Notes: a model not told the origin generated them from the sequence alone. A stretch of DNA of 64,000 nt from Actinoplanes italicus (GCF_003001815.1 NZ_PVMZ01000001.1:682001-746000), one strand, 5' to 3'; numbered from the stretch's first letter, positions 34,792-43,476 are shown. Translations and numbers: made by a program.

Positions 34792-35424
34792 TCAGGTCCA
34801 GTTGTCCCGGAGCTCCGCGAGCAGGTCCAGGTTCAGCCGATACGCGGTGGCGACCTCGGCGAGGAACGCGTCCTGCTGCCGCCGGGCCCACGGGGCGCTG
34901 TTGAGCCGATCCCGGTACCGCGCCCGGAACAGCGGCGGATCTATCCCCTCGAAGACGAAGAACCGGAAGCCGTCCCGGCGGAATCCGTACGCCTCCACGA
35001 CCGCCTGCCTCAGCCATTGCCCGCCGGACAGATCCGCGAGGTAGCGCGTGCAGTGATGCGCCACGTATTCGGTGGCCCGGCCGAAGGCCGCACTGCGGAT
35101 CCGGGTGCAGTACGTGGTGGTGGCCGGCAGCGCGTGGATCCGGCTCTGCCAGCGGGGCCCGAAGAGGAACCGCAGGTCCGTCTCGAGCGCCGGTACCCGG
35201 AACAGCTCCGGGAAGACGAAGGGCCGGGCCATCGGATCGTCGGCCATCGCGGTCGACGCCAGCTCCAGCGACTCGTAGATGAACCAGTACTGGCCGAGCA
35301 GTTCGGCGTATGCGGCCAGCGGCAACCGGCCGGACGCGAGGCTGGCGATGAATGGAATGGGGCGCGCCCCTGCACGCTCGTCCCGGGTGGCCTCCCGCAA
35401 ACGGTCGGAGAGCTGTGTGGACAT
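34792..35424 (-). CDS. Heme-oxygenase-fold protein lacking the proximal histidine
   Basis: 210 aa. The distal-helix signature HCTRYLADLSGGQ and GQYWFIYESLE match biliverdin-producing heme oxygenases. In that family the heme-ligating His sits in the N-terminal LREATxxxH motif; here it reads LREATRDER, so the ligand is Arg17, and no His occurs before about residue 96. Heme binding and turnover are therefore doubtful or use another ligand. Start ATG 35424 has GAGGTG upstream. Divergent from a methyltransferase gene. Confidence 0.8.
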   Translation of the reverse strand: MSTQLSDRLREATRDERAGARPIPFIASLASGRLPLAAYAELLGQYWFIYESLELASTAMADDPMARPFVFPELFRVPALETDLRFLFGPRWQSRIHALPATTTYCTRIRSAAFGRATEYVAHHCTRYLADLSGGQWLRQAVVEAYGFRRDGFRFFVFEGIDPPLFRARYRDRLNSAPWARRQQDAFLAEVATAYRLNLDLLAELRDNWT

Positions 35425-35527
35425 CGCGGGGGCACCTCGTCTTCGCTACGGCACCGATCAACTTAACCGCGCAAGGCGCGATACACAGCCCCTCGGGGCC
35501 AACCAGCCCGCCGGGCAGAATGGGACC

Positions 35528-36667
35528 ATGCCAGAACCGCTCGACTCAGTCCTCGCCGAGGTGCGGGAGCTTCTGCTCGCACCGGGCCTCACCCGGGCCG
35601 TCGCGGCCGGCCGGCGTCGTGGGCACGTCCCGTCGGTGACGCGCGCGCAGCTACGCCCGGTGACGTTGAAGCAGGGCCAGCGGTTGCAGATCGTCACTGA
35701 TGACGGCGCCCGGCCGTTCACCCGCAACGTCGACGGCGCCGATGCCGCGCAGGCCGTCGACGCGCTGCTGGCCGAGCCGTTCGGCAACTGGCACGTGGAG
35801 ACCGACTCGGCGACCGTGCAGGTCCGGGTGACCAAGAAGGGCGACGCCCAGGTGCACCGCTCGTCCGCGGTCGCCGCGCCGAGAAACCCGGAGACACACG
35901 ACCGTGCCAAGCAGTGGCTGCTCGACCCGGGTGACCCGCTGTTCACGGTGGTCGGTGGCACGGCGGCGAAACGCCGTCAGATCGACGCGTTCCTGCGGGC
36001 GCTCGCCGCGACCCTGCCGGACGAGCTTCCGACGCCGCTGCGCGTCGTCGACCTGGGCTGCGGCAACGCGTACCTCACCTTCGCCGCCTATCGATACCTG
36101 GCCGGGCGGGGCGTTCCGGTCCAGGTGGTGGGGGTCGACGTCCGAGAGGATCAGCGGGTACGCAACAGCGCGGTCGCCGCCGAACTCGGGTGCTCGGCCG
36201 ACGTGACCTTCGTGGCCGGCACCATCGAGGCGGCGGAGCTGCCGTTCGAGCCCGACCTGGTGCTCGCGCTGCACGCCTGCGACACGGCCACCGACCAGGC
36301 CCTGGCCCGGGCGGTCGAGTGGGAGGCCGACTGGGTGCTGGCCGCGCCCTGCTGCCACCACGACATCGCGGCTCAGCTCAAGAACCGTGGCGCGCCCTCG
36401 CCGTACGCGGAGGTGACCCGGCACGCGATCCTGCGGGAACGCTTCGCCGATGTGCTCACCGACTCGCTGCGGGCCGCCCTGCTGCGCCTGCACGGGTACC
36501 GGGTGGACGTGGTCGAGTTCATCGACTCGGCGCACACGCCGCGCAACCTGATGCTGCGCGCCCGGCGGACCGGGGCCCGGCCCACCGACGAGCAGCGGGC
36601 CGAGTACGACTCCCTCAGCGGCCAGTGGGGCGTCACCCCGGCACTCGCGACGATGCTGACCCGATGA
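35528..36667 (+). CDS. SAM-dependent methyltransferase (Methyltransf_32-like)
   Basis: 379 aa. Rossmann methyltransferase domain in the second half with motif I VVDLGCGNAYLTFAAYRYL, acidic VVGVDVRED, and an unusual APCCHHDIA motif typical of the methyltransferase_32 group; the N-terminal about 130 residues are family-specific. CAGAAT lies 6 nt before the ATG, suggesting a leaderless mRNA. Substrate (possibly RNA) not known. Its stop codon lies in a 17-bp tandem repeat. Confidence 0.8.
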   Translation: MPEPLDSVLAEVRELLLAPGLTRAVAAGRRRGHVPSVTRAQLRPVTLKQGQRLQIVTDDGARPFTRNVDGADAAQAVDALLAEPFGNWHVETDSATVQVRVTKKGDAQVHRSSAVAAPRNPETHDRAKQWLLDPGDPLFTVVGGTAAKRRQIDAFLRALAATLPDELPTPLRVVDLGCGNAYLTFAAYRYLAGRGVPVQVVGVDVREDQRVRNSAVAAELGCSADVTFVAGTIEAAELPFEPDLVLALHACDTATDQALARAVEWEADWVLAAPCCHHDIAAQLKNRGAPSPYAEVTRHAILRERFADVLTDSLRAALLRLHGYRVDVVEFIDSAHTPRNLMLRARRTGARPTDEQRAEYDSLSGQWGVTPALATMLTR

Positions 36668-36701
36668 CAGTGCTGACCAGATGACGATGCTGACCAGATG
36701 A
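36654..36701. repeat. 17-bp repeat duplicating the methyltransferase stop region
   Basis: TGCTGACC-GATGA units at 36654-36667, 36671-36684 and 36688-36701. The first contains the TGA stop of the methyltransferase gene; the later ones are non-coding copies. Confidence 0.8.
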
Positions 36702-36704
36702 TGC

Positions 36705-37751
36705 TCAGCTGACGACGACCGTCCAGGCCGCCGTGGACACCTTCCCGGCGACCTGGAAGTCGAAGAACATCCGGTAGGTGCCCCGGCTGGGGGCGGCCAG
36801 CCAGAACTTGACCTTGCCGTCGACGGGTTGCACTTCGGGATGGACGTGGACGTAGCCGAGGTCACCCTGCCGGAGAACCACCAGGTGGCCGTAGGCACCA
36901 AGGTAGGGCTCGGGTGTCACCGGCCGTCCGGCGGCGTCGGTGACGGTCATCAGCAAGGGCTGGGTCGACTCGGTGGCGGGCGTGCCCTCGTACCCCACCG
37001 TGTAACCGTCAGCGGTCGCGGCCCGGACCGGATCGGGCACGGTGACCGGCGTGTAGGCCCCCGCGACCGTCAGGTCGTGCCCCAGCGTGGTGGTGATCTC
37101 GACGCCGCCGACCAGCGCGGTGAAGTCGGCGAACATCCGGTGGACGCCCGGCTCGGCCAGCGTGAGATCGACACTCCACGTTCCGTCGGGCGCCATCACC
37201 GGGTGTAGATGCTGGAACCCGGTCAGATCACGGCGCGCGACGATCAGATGCAGCTGCTTCTCGTGCACCACCGCATACGTGGTGATCGGCGCGCCGCCCG
37301 GCCCGCTGATCGTGAACTCGAGCCGCTGTGGCTTGCCCGCCTCGAAGAGCGTGGTGAGCGGGGTCAGGGTGAGACCTCCGCCACTGAGGGAGAGTCCGCC
37401 GACCGGAGCACCGGTGCCGCTCGCGCCTGCCGGAGCGGTCGTGCCGTGCGTGTGCGGCTGACTCTCGTCGAACGGGCTCGACGACGGGCTGGCCTGCGCC
37501 TGCGGTGTCGCGGCTGCCGGAGCGCCGGTGCCGTTGTTGAGCCGGCCGAGGCCGTACCCCGCGAAGAGGACGACGATCAGCAGGGCGCCGATCGCGGCGA
37601 ACCGGAAGCCTGGTGTCGCGTTCGTGGTGTTCGTCCTCGAAAGGCCGAACTGCGGCTCGTCCTGCGGCTCGTCAGGCATCCGCTTCGCCGGGGCGGACTC
37701 CGGCTCGTCAGGCATCCGCCTCGCCGGGACGGACTCCGGCTCGTCAGGCAT
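36705..37751 (-). CDS. Membrane-anchored His-rich protein beside copZ
   Basis: 348 aa from ATG 37751. N-terminus has 12-residue repeats (MPDEPESVPARR, MPDEPESAPAKR, MPDEPQ), then one membrane helix (FAAIGALLIVVLFAGYGLG), a His/Thr/Ser linker, and an extracellular beta-rich domain duplicated in the chain, with metal-ligand-like HLHP and HVHPE motifs. The start overlaps the end of copZ by 8 nt, so the two are translated together and a copper-handling role is inferred. No enzyme motif recognised. Confidence 0.72.
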   Translation of the reverse strand: MPDEPESVPARRMPDEPESAPAKRMPDEPQDEPQFGLSRTNTTNATPGFRFAAIGALLIVVLFAGYGLGRLNNGTGAPAAATPQAQASPSSSPFDESQPHTHGTTAPAGASGTGAPVGGLSLSGGGLTLTPLTTLFEAGKPQRLEFTISGPGGAPITTYAVVHEKQLHLIVARRDLTGFQHLHPVMAPDGTWSVDLTLAEPGVHRMFADFTALVGGVEITTTLGHDLTVAGAYTPVTVPDPVRAATADGYTVGYEGTPATESTQPLLMTVTDAAGRPVTPEPYLGAYGHLVVLRQGDLGYVHVHPEVQPVDGKVKFWLAAPSRGTYRMFFDFQVAGKVSTAAWTVVVS

Positions 37752-37956
37752 CCGCAAGCTCGTAGCCGGCCTCGTCGACCGCCGCACGCACCGCCTCGTC
37801 GGACACTGGGGCGTCACTGGCCACCGTCACCCCGCCGGAGGCGAGATCAACCTGCACATCGGTGACGCCGGGCAGGGCGGAGAGCTCCTGGGTGACCGAC
37901 TGGACGCAGTGCGAGCAGGTCATGCCCTTCACGGTGAAAGTGCTGGTCACAGCCAC
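37744..37956 (-). CDS. copZ: Heavy-metal-associated domain copper chaperone
   Basis: 70-aa HMA domain with the metal-binding GMTCSHC motif (residues about 11-17), followed by the typical ferredoxin-like pattern. Cytosolic copper chaperone of the CopZ type. GTG start with AAGGA 7 nt upstream. The downstream gene begins inside its last codons. Confidence 0.88.
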   Translation of the reverse strand: MAVTSTFTVKGMTCSHCVQSVTQELSALPGVTDVQVDLASGGVTVASDAPVSDEAVRAAVDEAGYELADA

Positions 37957-38053
37957 AATGAGATCCTTTCGACCCGGTCTGACTCATTGGTGAGCCTACT
38001 CGCAGCCGTCCGGCCCGCTCCGGGATGTCATACCTCGCGGTTAGCGTGCGGGG

Positions 38054-38791
38054 GTGAGCCGATACGAGATCCATCTGACGGTGTCCGCCGATGCCTCCGA
38101 CGACCGGCTCCGGTCCTGGGCGGCGGATCGCGGCGTGAAATACACCCGGATCGTGCTCGACAGGGGTTCGCACGCCAGTCAGCCGATGCTGAGCTGGCTC
38201 TCCGACGGCACCCCGGCCACCGCCGAGGCGGATGCCCGGCGCACCGCCTCCGAGCTGCGGTCGTCCGGATTTCCGGTCACGCGGCTCAAGGTCGAGGCCG
38301 CGGCGTCCGGGCGGGAGGCTCCGACGAACGCGGCCGAGGCCTCCGATCTCTACTTCGAGCATCACGTCAAGCTGCTGCTTTCCGCCGAGACAGACATTGA
38401 TCTGGTACGGACGATCGCCGCCCGGCACGGCGCGCATCTGTCCCGCAATGCCCGCCGGGTGCGGGCGGACGGCGTTCAGGAGCGGTTCGTCACGCAGCGC
38501 TGTTATCGGATGGGGCGAGCTGAGGCGGCCGGGTTGCTGGCAGGTCTGCTCGACGCTTTGGCTTCTTCGGGGGTCCCTGCTCCCTCTGCATTTTCGGAAG
38601 CCTCCCCCGATGTCCCCTCCTCCGCTTCTGTGGATGCCTCCGCCGACGTCCCCACCTCCGCTTCTTCGGAGGCTTCCCCCGGCTCGGCCTTGGCGGGCGT
38701 TTCTTCCGGTGGGTGGCTCGTTGCCGAGGTCGAGGAGGAATGGGTGCTGGTCGACGACAATCCGGGGCTGGACGCCGGCTGGTTCGCATGA
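38054..38791 (+). CDS. Unrecognised two-lobed protein coupled to a nucleotidyltransferase
   Basis: 245 aa. I do not recognise a named family. Residues 1-80 (YEIHLTV ... RLKVEAA) and 95-170 (YFEHHVKLLL ... QERFVTQRCY) look like two alpha/beta lobes, closed by EEEWVLVDDNPGLDAGWF. A Ser/Ala/Pro-rich low-complexity stretch of about 50 residues (170-222) is inserted before the last motif. TAGCGT lies 6 nt before the GTG. Its TGA overlaps the next ATG (ATGA). Confidence 0.7.
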   Translation: MSRYEIHLTVSADASDDRLRSWAADRGVKYTRIVLDRGSHASQPMLSWLSDGTPATAEADARRTASELRSSGFPVTRLKVEAAASGREAPTNAAEASDLYFEHHVKLLLSAETDIDLVRTIAARHGAHLSRNARRVRADGVQERFVTQRCYRMGRAEAAGLLAGLLDALASSGVPAPSAFSEASPDVPSSASVDASADVPTSASSEASPGSALAGVSSGGWLVAEVEEEWVLVDDNPGLDAGWFA

Positions 38792-39855
38792 GCGCTCACC
38801 GGGCCGCCCTCGACCATGTGCTGACGCTGGTCGCCGAGTCCCCGTTCGCGGAGTGGCTCGTGCTGCGCGGCAGCATGACGATGCCGGCCTGGGTCGGCGA
38901 CGCGGCCCGGCCACCCGGCGACCTCGACTGGATGGCCCGGCCACCTGCGCTGACCCCGCTGGACGACCTCCACCCGTACCCGTACCTCGACCGTCTCGCC
39001 CCCGTGCAGCAGTGGCCGGAGGCTGTACACGGTGCGGCCCGTAACGAGATCTGGGAGTTCGAGGAGTTCGACACCGGCGGCCGGCCGGCTCACCTGCCGC
39101 CGGAGGGCCTCAACTGGATCCCAGCTGCCGGCCTCGACAGCTTCGACGAAGAACTGTGGGACTACGAGTTCACGAATCTGCTCAGCCGAAACCCGCGGAC
39201 CCTCGACGGCATCCAGTTCGACACCGAGTCGATCGACATGCGCCAGGACTGGGACTACGCGGACTACGAGCCCGGCGGTGAGAACGGTCGCCTCCGCCTC
39301 GAGCTGCCCTGGCAGTCTCCGACCGGCGAGGAGGGAACGGTCCAGGTCGACCTGTCCTTCGGCGAGCCCATGCCGGACGCTCCGGTGTGCACCGCCGTAC
39401 CCCGAGCCGGCGGTCTGCCACCTCTCGGCTTGTGGACGGCCAGTGCCCAGCTCTCGCTGGCCTGGAAACTGCACTGGCTCGCCGCCGACCAGCAGACACA
39501 CGGGGTGTCGGCGATGAAGGACGTCTACGACGCGGTGCTTCTGGCCGAGCTGGACGGCATGTGCCTGCGCCCCCGGCTGCGCCGCCTGGCCCTCGGGGCG
39601 GACCACTCCCTGCTGCAATCGCCGTCCGCGCCGCCACACCAGCAGCCGTCACCCCGTTCTCCCGCCCCGGCGCGTCAGCCGGGCTCCCTGGATCCGGCAC
39701 TTGCGCCCCGCTTCGCAGCTCCGGCGCTTCCTTTCACACGGCTGCTGGAGCCGTCCGAGATCCGCCGGTGGAGGGTCTCCGGCACCCTTCCGGGCGTCGA
39801 CGATCCGGCGTCCTGGCTGTCCCGCCTGGCCGTTGCGGTCACTGGTCTCCTGTAA
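38788..39855 (+). CDS. AbiEii-like nucleotidyltransferase
   Basis: 355 aa. The N-terminal WLVLRGSMTM then PPGDLDWM resembles the GG/S...DxD nucleotidyltransferase signature of the AbiEii/AbiGii toxin family; a later KLHWLAADQQTHGVSAMKDVYDAVLLAEL segment, read in parts, matches its helical C-terminal part (KDxxDxxxL). A Pro/Ser-rich insert lies near 275-305. Overlaps the upstream gene as ATGA, resembling a two-gene toxin/antitoxin or modification unit; function is inference. Confidence 0.7.
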   Translation: MSAHRAALDHVLTLVAESPFAEWLVLRGSMTMPAWVGDAARPPGDLDWMARPPALTPLDDLHPYPYLDRLAPVQQWPEAVHGAARNEIWEFEEFDTGGRPAHLPPEGLNWIPAAGLDSFDEELWDYEFTNLLSRNPRTLDGIQFDTESIDMRQDWDYADYEPGGENGRLRLELPWQSPTGEEGTVQVDLSFGEPMPDAPVCTAVPRAGGLPPLGLWTASAQLSLAWKLHWLAADQQTHGVSAMKDVYDAVLLAELDGMCLRPRLRRLALGADHSLLQSPSAPPHQQPSPRSPAPARQPGSLDPALAPRFAAPALPFTRLLEPSEIRRWRVSGTLPGVDDPASWLSRLAVAVTGLL

Positions 39856-39960
39856 CTCGTGCGCTGCCATCCCACCAGCTGAACCTGCCCGAAAACCCGG
39901 ACCTGCCGCTGTGACACCATGCGACCGGCCCCTTGCGGATATCTGACGAAGGAGCAGCTG

Positions 39961-40422
39961 ATGGAAGACCTGGAACGCAATGGGTACGTGCTGACCGCGG
40001 ACCCGAAACGCGTCGACTTCTCCAAGGTGCACGGGTGGCTCGCCGAGGAGTCCTACTGGGCGGCCGGCCGGTCCTACGACCTGGTGGCCCGGTCGATTGA
40101 TGGCTCGCTCCCCTACTCGGTCTTCACCGCCGACGGCTCCGAACAGGTGGCCTTCGCCCGCGCGGTAACCGACGGCGCCACCTTCGCCTGGATCTGCGAC
40201 GTCTTCGTGGATCAGGACCACCGTGGTCGTGGCCTGGGTAGGTGGGTGGTCGACACCATCGTCGCGGACCTCTCCGATCGCGGGATCCTGCGTTTTCTGC
40301 TGGCCACTCGAGACGCTCACGAGGTCTACCGCCGTTCCGGCTTCGAGAACCTGGCCGGCGCCCACCGCTTCATGGAGATCGACCGCCGCCCCACCAGGAA
40401 CGCCATCCTCGGCAAGCCCTGA
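39961..40422 (+). CDS. GNAT family N-acetyltransferase
   Basis: 153 aa. Acetyl-CoA-binding motif A is clear (CDVFVDQDHRGRGLGRWVVD), followed by motif B (EVYRRSGFENL). ATG 39961 is chosen over the upstream ATG because AAGGAG lies six nt before it. Substrate unknown; single-domain aminotransferase-type acetylases of this size often modify small amines. Confidence 0.85.
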   Translation: MEDLERNGYVLTADPKRVDFSKVHGWLAEESYWAAGRSYDLVARSIDGSLPYSVFTADGSEQVAFARAVTDGATFAWICDVFVDQDHRGRGLGRWVVDTIVADLSDRGILRFLLATRDAHEVYRRSGFENLAGAHRFMEIDRRPTRNAILGKP

Positions 40423-40522
40423 ATCCACCTCCCTCCCGAGATCAGGAGAACACCGCCGGTTTCGATTTACCGCACGCGGCCACAGCGCCTTCTCGGGTCG
40501 CCCCGCCGCTTCAGATCACCCC

Positions 40523-40770
40523 GCTGCCAGGCCACCGCTTCGCACTGGCCCTCCGGCCAGACCTCCGAACCAGCGCCGTCCCTCCGGCCAGGCCTCCGTT
40601 TCGGATCCAGCGCCGTCCGTCCGGCCAGGCCTCCGTTTCGCATCGTCCCCTCAGGCCAGGCTTCGGATCCAGCGCCGTCCGTCCGGCCAGGCCTCCGTTT
40701 CGCATCGTCCCCTCCGGCCAGGCCTTCGAACCAACGCCGCCCCTCCGGCCAGGCCTCCGTTTCGGATCAG
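40523..40770. repeat. 31-bp tandem array between GNAT gene and recQ
   Basis: The core CCGGCCAGGCCTCCG recurs at about 40523, 40553, 40584, 40621, 40652, 40683, 40714 and 40745: 31-bp spacing except one 37-bp step and a 30-bp first step. Two unit variants alternate (tails CGGATCCAGCGCCGTC and CGCATCGTCCCC). The last unit runs into the recQ stop codon. It occupies nearly all of the 344-nt gap; no gene seen. Confidence 0.9.
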
Positions 40771-42935
40771 CCGGCGACGGCCAGGGTGAGCGGTAGGACG
40801 GCTGGGGCGCCGGCCCGGCGTAGTGCGCGGCCCGCCAGCGCCACCGTCCAACCGGAGTCGGTCAGGTCGTCGACCAGCAGGACCGGGCCGGCCAGCTGGG
40901 ACAACTCGGCGGCCAGATGCGGCGGGACGACGAAGGCGTCATGCAGGGCACGGACCCGCTGGGCGCTGTTGCCGCGATGAGTGCTGGACGCGGTGCCGTC
41001 CAGATGGTCGGCGAGCTCCAGAGTGCCGAGCATCGGAAGCCGTCCGACAGTGGCGATGCGCTCGGCGAGGCTGTGGATAAGTTGTGGATGACGCTGTGAA
41101 TAAACTGCCGCGACGGCAGCGGGGCGGTCTTTCCAGGCGTCGTCTCCCCTGGCCCAGGCCTTGAGGACCTCAATGACCGCGGCCGCCAGGTCATCAGGGA
41201 TCGGGGCGTCGGGAGAGTCCGGTGAGACCGCGGCACGCAGGCGGTTACCCCAGCCGAGGTCGGAGAGACGGCCGACGGCCCGGCCCGGCTCGACCTGCTC
41301 GGTCTGCGCGATGCGGCCCTTGAGGGTGAGCCCGACAGCGGCCAGACCGGTGGGCCACATCTTCTTCGGCGCGATCTCCGTCCCGGGACGGCCCAGGAAG
41401 GCGTCTGCCGCGGCCAGTGAGACCGAGGACACCTCGGCGTCGAACAGCGGCTCGGCGCAGTTGTCACATCGGCCGCACGGGGCGGCCTCCGGGTCGTCGA
41501 GGCACCGGCGGAGGAACTCCATCCGGCAGGTCGGCGTCACCGCGTACTCGATCATGGTTTTCTGCTCGGCCTCACGAGCCTCGGCGACGCGCCGGAGCCG
41601 GGCCTCGTCATAGGTCCACGGCTCCCCGGTTGCAAGCCAGCCACCACGTGTGCGGCGCACCGCGCCGTCGACGTCGAGGACCTTGAGCATCAACTCCAGC
41701 CTCGTGCGACGGAGATCCACCAGGGGCTCCAGGGCCTGTGTGGACATCGGCTGGTCCGGGGAGAGCCGGGACAGCACCGCCCGGACCTGGTCCTCCGGCG
41801 GGAAGGCCAGGGAGGCGAAGTATCGCCAGATCGCGGCATCCTCTGGGCCGGGCAGCAGAACCACCTCGGCGTGCTCGACCGCGCGGCCGGCCCGGCCGAC
41901 CTGCTGGTAGTAGGCGATCGGCGACGGCGGTGCGCCGAGATGGACGACGAAGCCGAGGTCCGGCTTGTCGAACCCCATGCCGAGCGCCGAAGTCGCGACC
42001 AGCGCCTTGATCTTGTTGGTCAGCAGGTCCTGCTCGGCGGCGCGACGCTCGGCGTCCTCCACCTGGCCGGTGTACGAGGCGACCTCGAAACCGCGGGAGC
42101 GGAGGAAGTCAGCGGTCTCGGTGGCCGCGGCGACGGTCAGGGTGTAGACGATGCCGGATCCCGGCAGCCGCTCCAGATTGTCGGCCAGCCAAGCGAGGCG
42201 GTGGGCCGGATTCTCGAGGCGCAGGGCCGCCAGACGCAGCGAGTCTCGCTCGAGCGAACCGCGCAGGACCAGGGCGTCACCGAGCTGATCGGCGACATCG
42301 GCGGTCACGCGGGCGTTGGCGGTGGCGGTGGTCGCGAGCACCGGCGTCCGCCCGGGAAGTCCCGCCAGGAACGTGCGCAGCCGCCGGTAGTCGGGGCGGA
42401 AGTCGTGGCCCCAGTCGGAGACACAGTGCGCCTCGTCGACCACGAGCAGTCCGGTGCTCCCTGCCAGGCCTGGCAGCACGTTGTCGCGGAAGTCGGGGTT
42501 GTTGAGCCGCTCGGGACTGATCAGCAGGACATCGACCTCGCCGGCCCGGATCTCCTGCTCGATCAGGGACCACTCGTCCAGGTTCGCCGAGTTGATGGTG
42601 CGGGCCTGGATCCCCGCGCGAGCGGCTGAGTCGACCTGGTTGCGCATGAGGGCCAGCAGCGGCGACACGATGACCGTCGGGCCCGCCGGTGGATCACCGG
42701 GCTCGGACGTGGCCCCGGATCGAAGCAGAGCCGTGGCCACGAAGTAGACCGCTGACTTGCCCCAGCCGGTGCGCTGCACACAGAGCACCCGCCGTCGGTC
42801 GACGGTCAGGGCCTCGATCGCCCGCCACTGGTCCTCCCGGAGAACGGCGTGCTCGCCGGCGAGCCGCCGGAGCACCTCCTCGGCCCGCTCCCGCACCACC
42901 GCTCGGTCGGCTGTCGTTCGCGTCGTATCAGTCAC
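40767..42935 (-). CDS. recQ: RecQ-family DNA helicase with C-terminal phosphoribosyltransferase-like segment
   Basis: 722 aa. Superfamily 2 motifs are QRTGWGKS (54-61), DEAH (167-170) with CVSDWGHDFRPDYRRL, TTATAN and QQVGRAGRA. The RecQ zinc site is in the middle (CRMEFLRRC ... CGRCDNC). Instead of an HRDC domain, the last about 40 residues contain GPVLLVDDLTDSGWT, the PRPP-binding loop of type I phosphoribosyltransferases. Start GTG 42935; two DnaA-box sequences lie 38-63 bp upstream. Confidence 0.9.
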   Translation of the reverse strand: MTDTTRTTADRAVVRERAEEVLRRLAGEHAVLREDQWRAIEALTVDRRRVLCVQRTGWGKSAVYFVATALLRSGATSEPGDPPAGPTVIVSPLLALMRNQVDSAARAGIQARTINSANLDEWSLIEQEIRAGEVDVLLISPERLNNPDFRDNVLPGLAGSTGLLVVDEAHCVSDWGHDFRPDYRRLRTFLAGLPGRTPVLATTATANARVTADVADQLGDALVLRGSLERDSLRLAALRLENPAHRLAWLADNLERLPGSGIVYTLTVAAATETADFLRSRGFEVASYTGQVEDAERRAAEQDLLTNKIKALVATSALGMGFDKPDLGFVVHLGAPPSPIAYYQQVGRAGRAVEHAEVVLLPGPEDAAIWRYFASLAFPPEDQVRAVLSRLSPDQPMSTQALEPLVDLRRTRLELMLKVLDVDGAVRRTRGGWLATGEPWTYDEARLRRVAEAREAEQKTMIEYAVTPTCRMEFLRRCLDDPEAAPCGRCDNCAEPLFDAEVSSVSLAAADAFLGRPGTEIAPKKMWPTGLAAVGLTLKGRIAQTEQVEPGRAVGRLSDLGWGNRLRAAVSPDSPDAPIPDDLAAAVIEVLKAWARGDDAWKDRPAAVAAVYSQRHPQLIHSLAERIATVGRLPMLGTLELADHLDGTASSTHRGNSAQRVRALHDAFVVPPHLAAELSQLAGPVLLVDDLTDSGWTVALAGRALRRAGAPAVLPLTLAVAG

Positions 42936-42972
42936 CCGGCATGTCTATCAGCCCGCGAGGGTGTGCCCGGAG

Positions 42973-42998
42973 TTATCCACAACCGGAAGTTATCCACA
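42973..42998 (+). promoter_or_regulatory. DnaA-box pair upstream of recQ
   Basis: Two perfect TTATCCACA boxes at 42973-42981 and 42990-42998, start-to-start 17 bp, within the likely recQ promoter region. TGTGGATAA, the same box in reverse, occurs again inside recQ at 41072-41080. The spacing equals that at 15793-15818. Confidence 0.55.
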
Positions 42999-42999
42999 G

Positions 43000-43476
43000 G
43001 CCGGCGACTCGATTCGAGCGGCGCCCGGCCCGGATCGGCCATGCTGCCTCCGTCCAGCGGGATCGGAGTCCGGGAGGGTCGAAATGCAAGCGTCATGCAG
43101 GTGGACGGCTCGGCGGTCCGGGCCGCGGACCGGTGGGAGGGCGGCCGCACGCATCGTTCCCGCACGGAACGGTGTCAAGCCTGCGGAGGCCGGGCCACGG
43201 CCACCACCATGCGGGCCGGTCGCTGACCGGCCCGTCCCACAGCGGCTGCGCCTCCATTGACGGGCGTCAGCCGCACCCCGGATCGGTGGCACCCCGGTCC
43301 GGTGGCAGTCGCCACCCGGACGGGTGGCAGCCGGGCGGGTGCCACCCCGGCCGGGCGGCAACCCGGCAACCGGGGTGGCACTCGGGGCTGCTGTACGTCG
43401 TCTGCCGGAAGCACCGAGGTGGGAGCCTTCGGTGAACCCGGCGAACTACCACCACGTGGATGGAAACCTCAGAGAC
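43000..43476. other. Non-coding region rich in GGTGGCA/TGCCACC inverted motifs
   Basis: This region lies between recQ and the DUF3052-like gene. From about 43257 to 43400 short GC-rich words (GGTGGCA, TGCCACC, GGGCGG) recur in both orientations and could form several hairpins. A 43-codon reading frame near 43096 was considered and not accepted. No clear promoter identified. Confidence 0.4.

Noticed and set aside
40523..40770. CRISPR-like or coding repeat
   Set aside because: Units are contiguous 31-bp tandem copies without unique spacers. Reading frames through them are open only because 31-bp GC-rich units lack stops.
42936..43000. Replication origin
   Set aside because: Two DnaA boxes only; no AT-rich unwinding element, no dnaA or dnaN nearby.
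43096..43226. Small 43-codon gene between recQ and the DUF3052-like gene
   Set aside because: No ribosome site or leaderless box at its ATG and composition like the surrounding GC-rich non-coding DNA.
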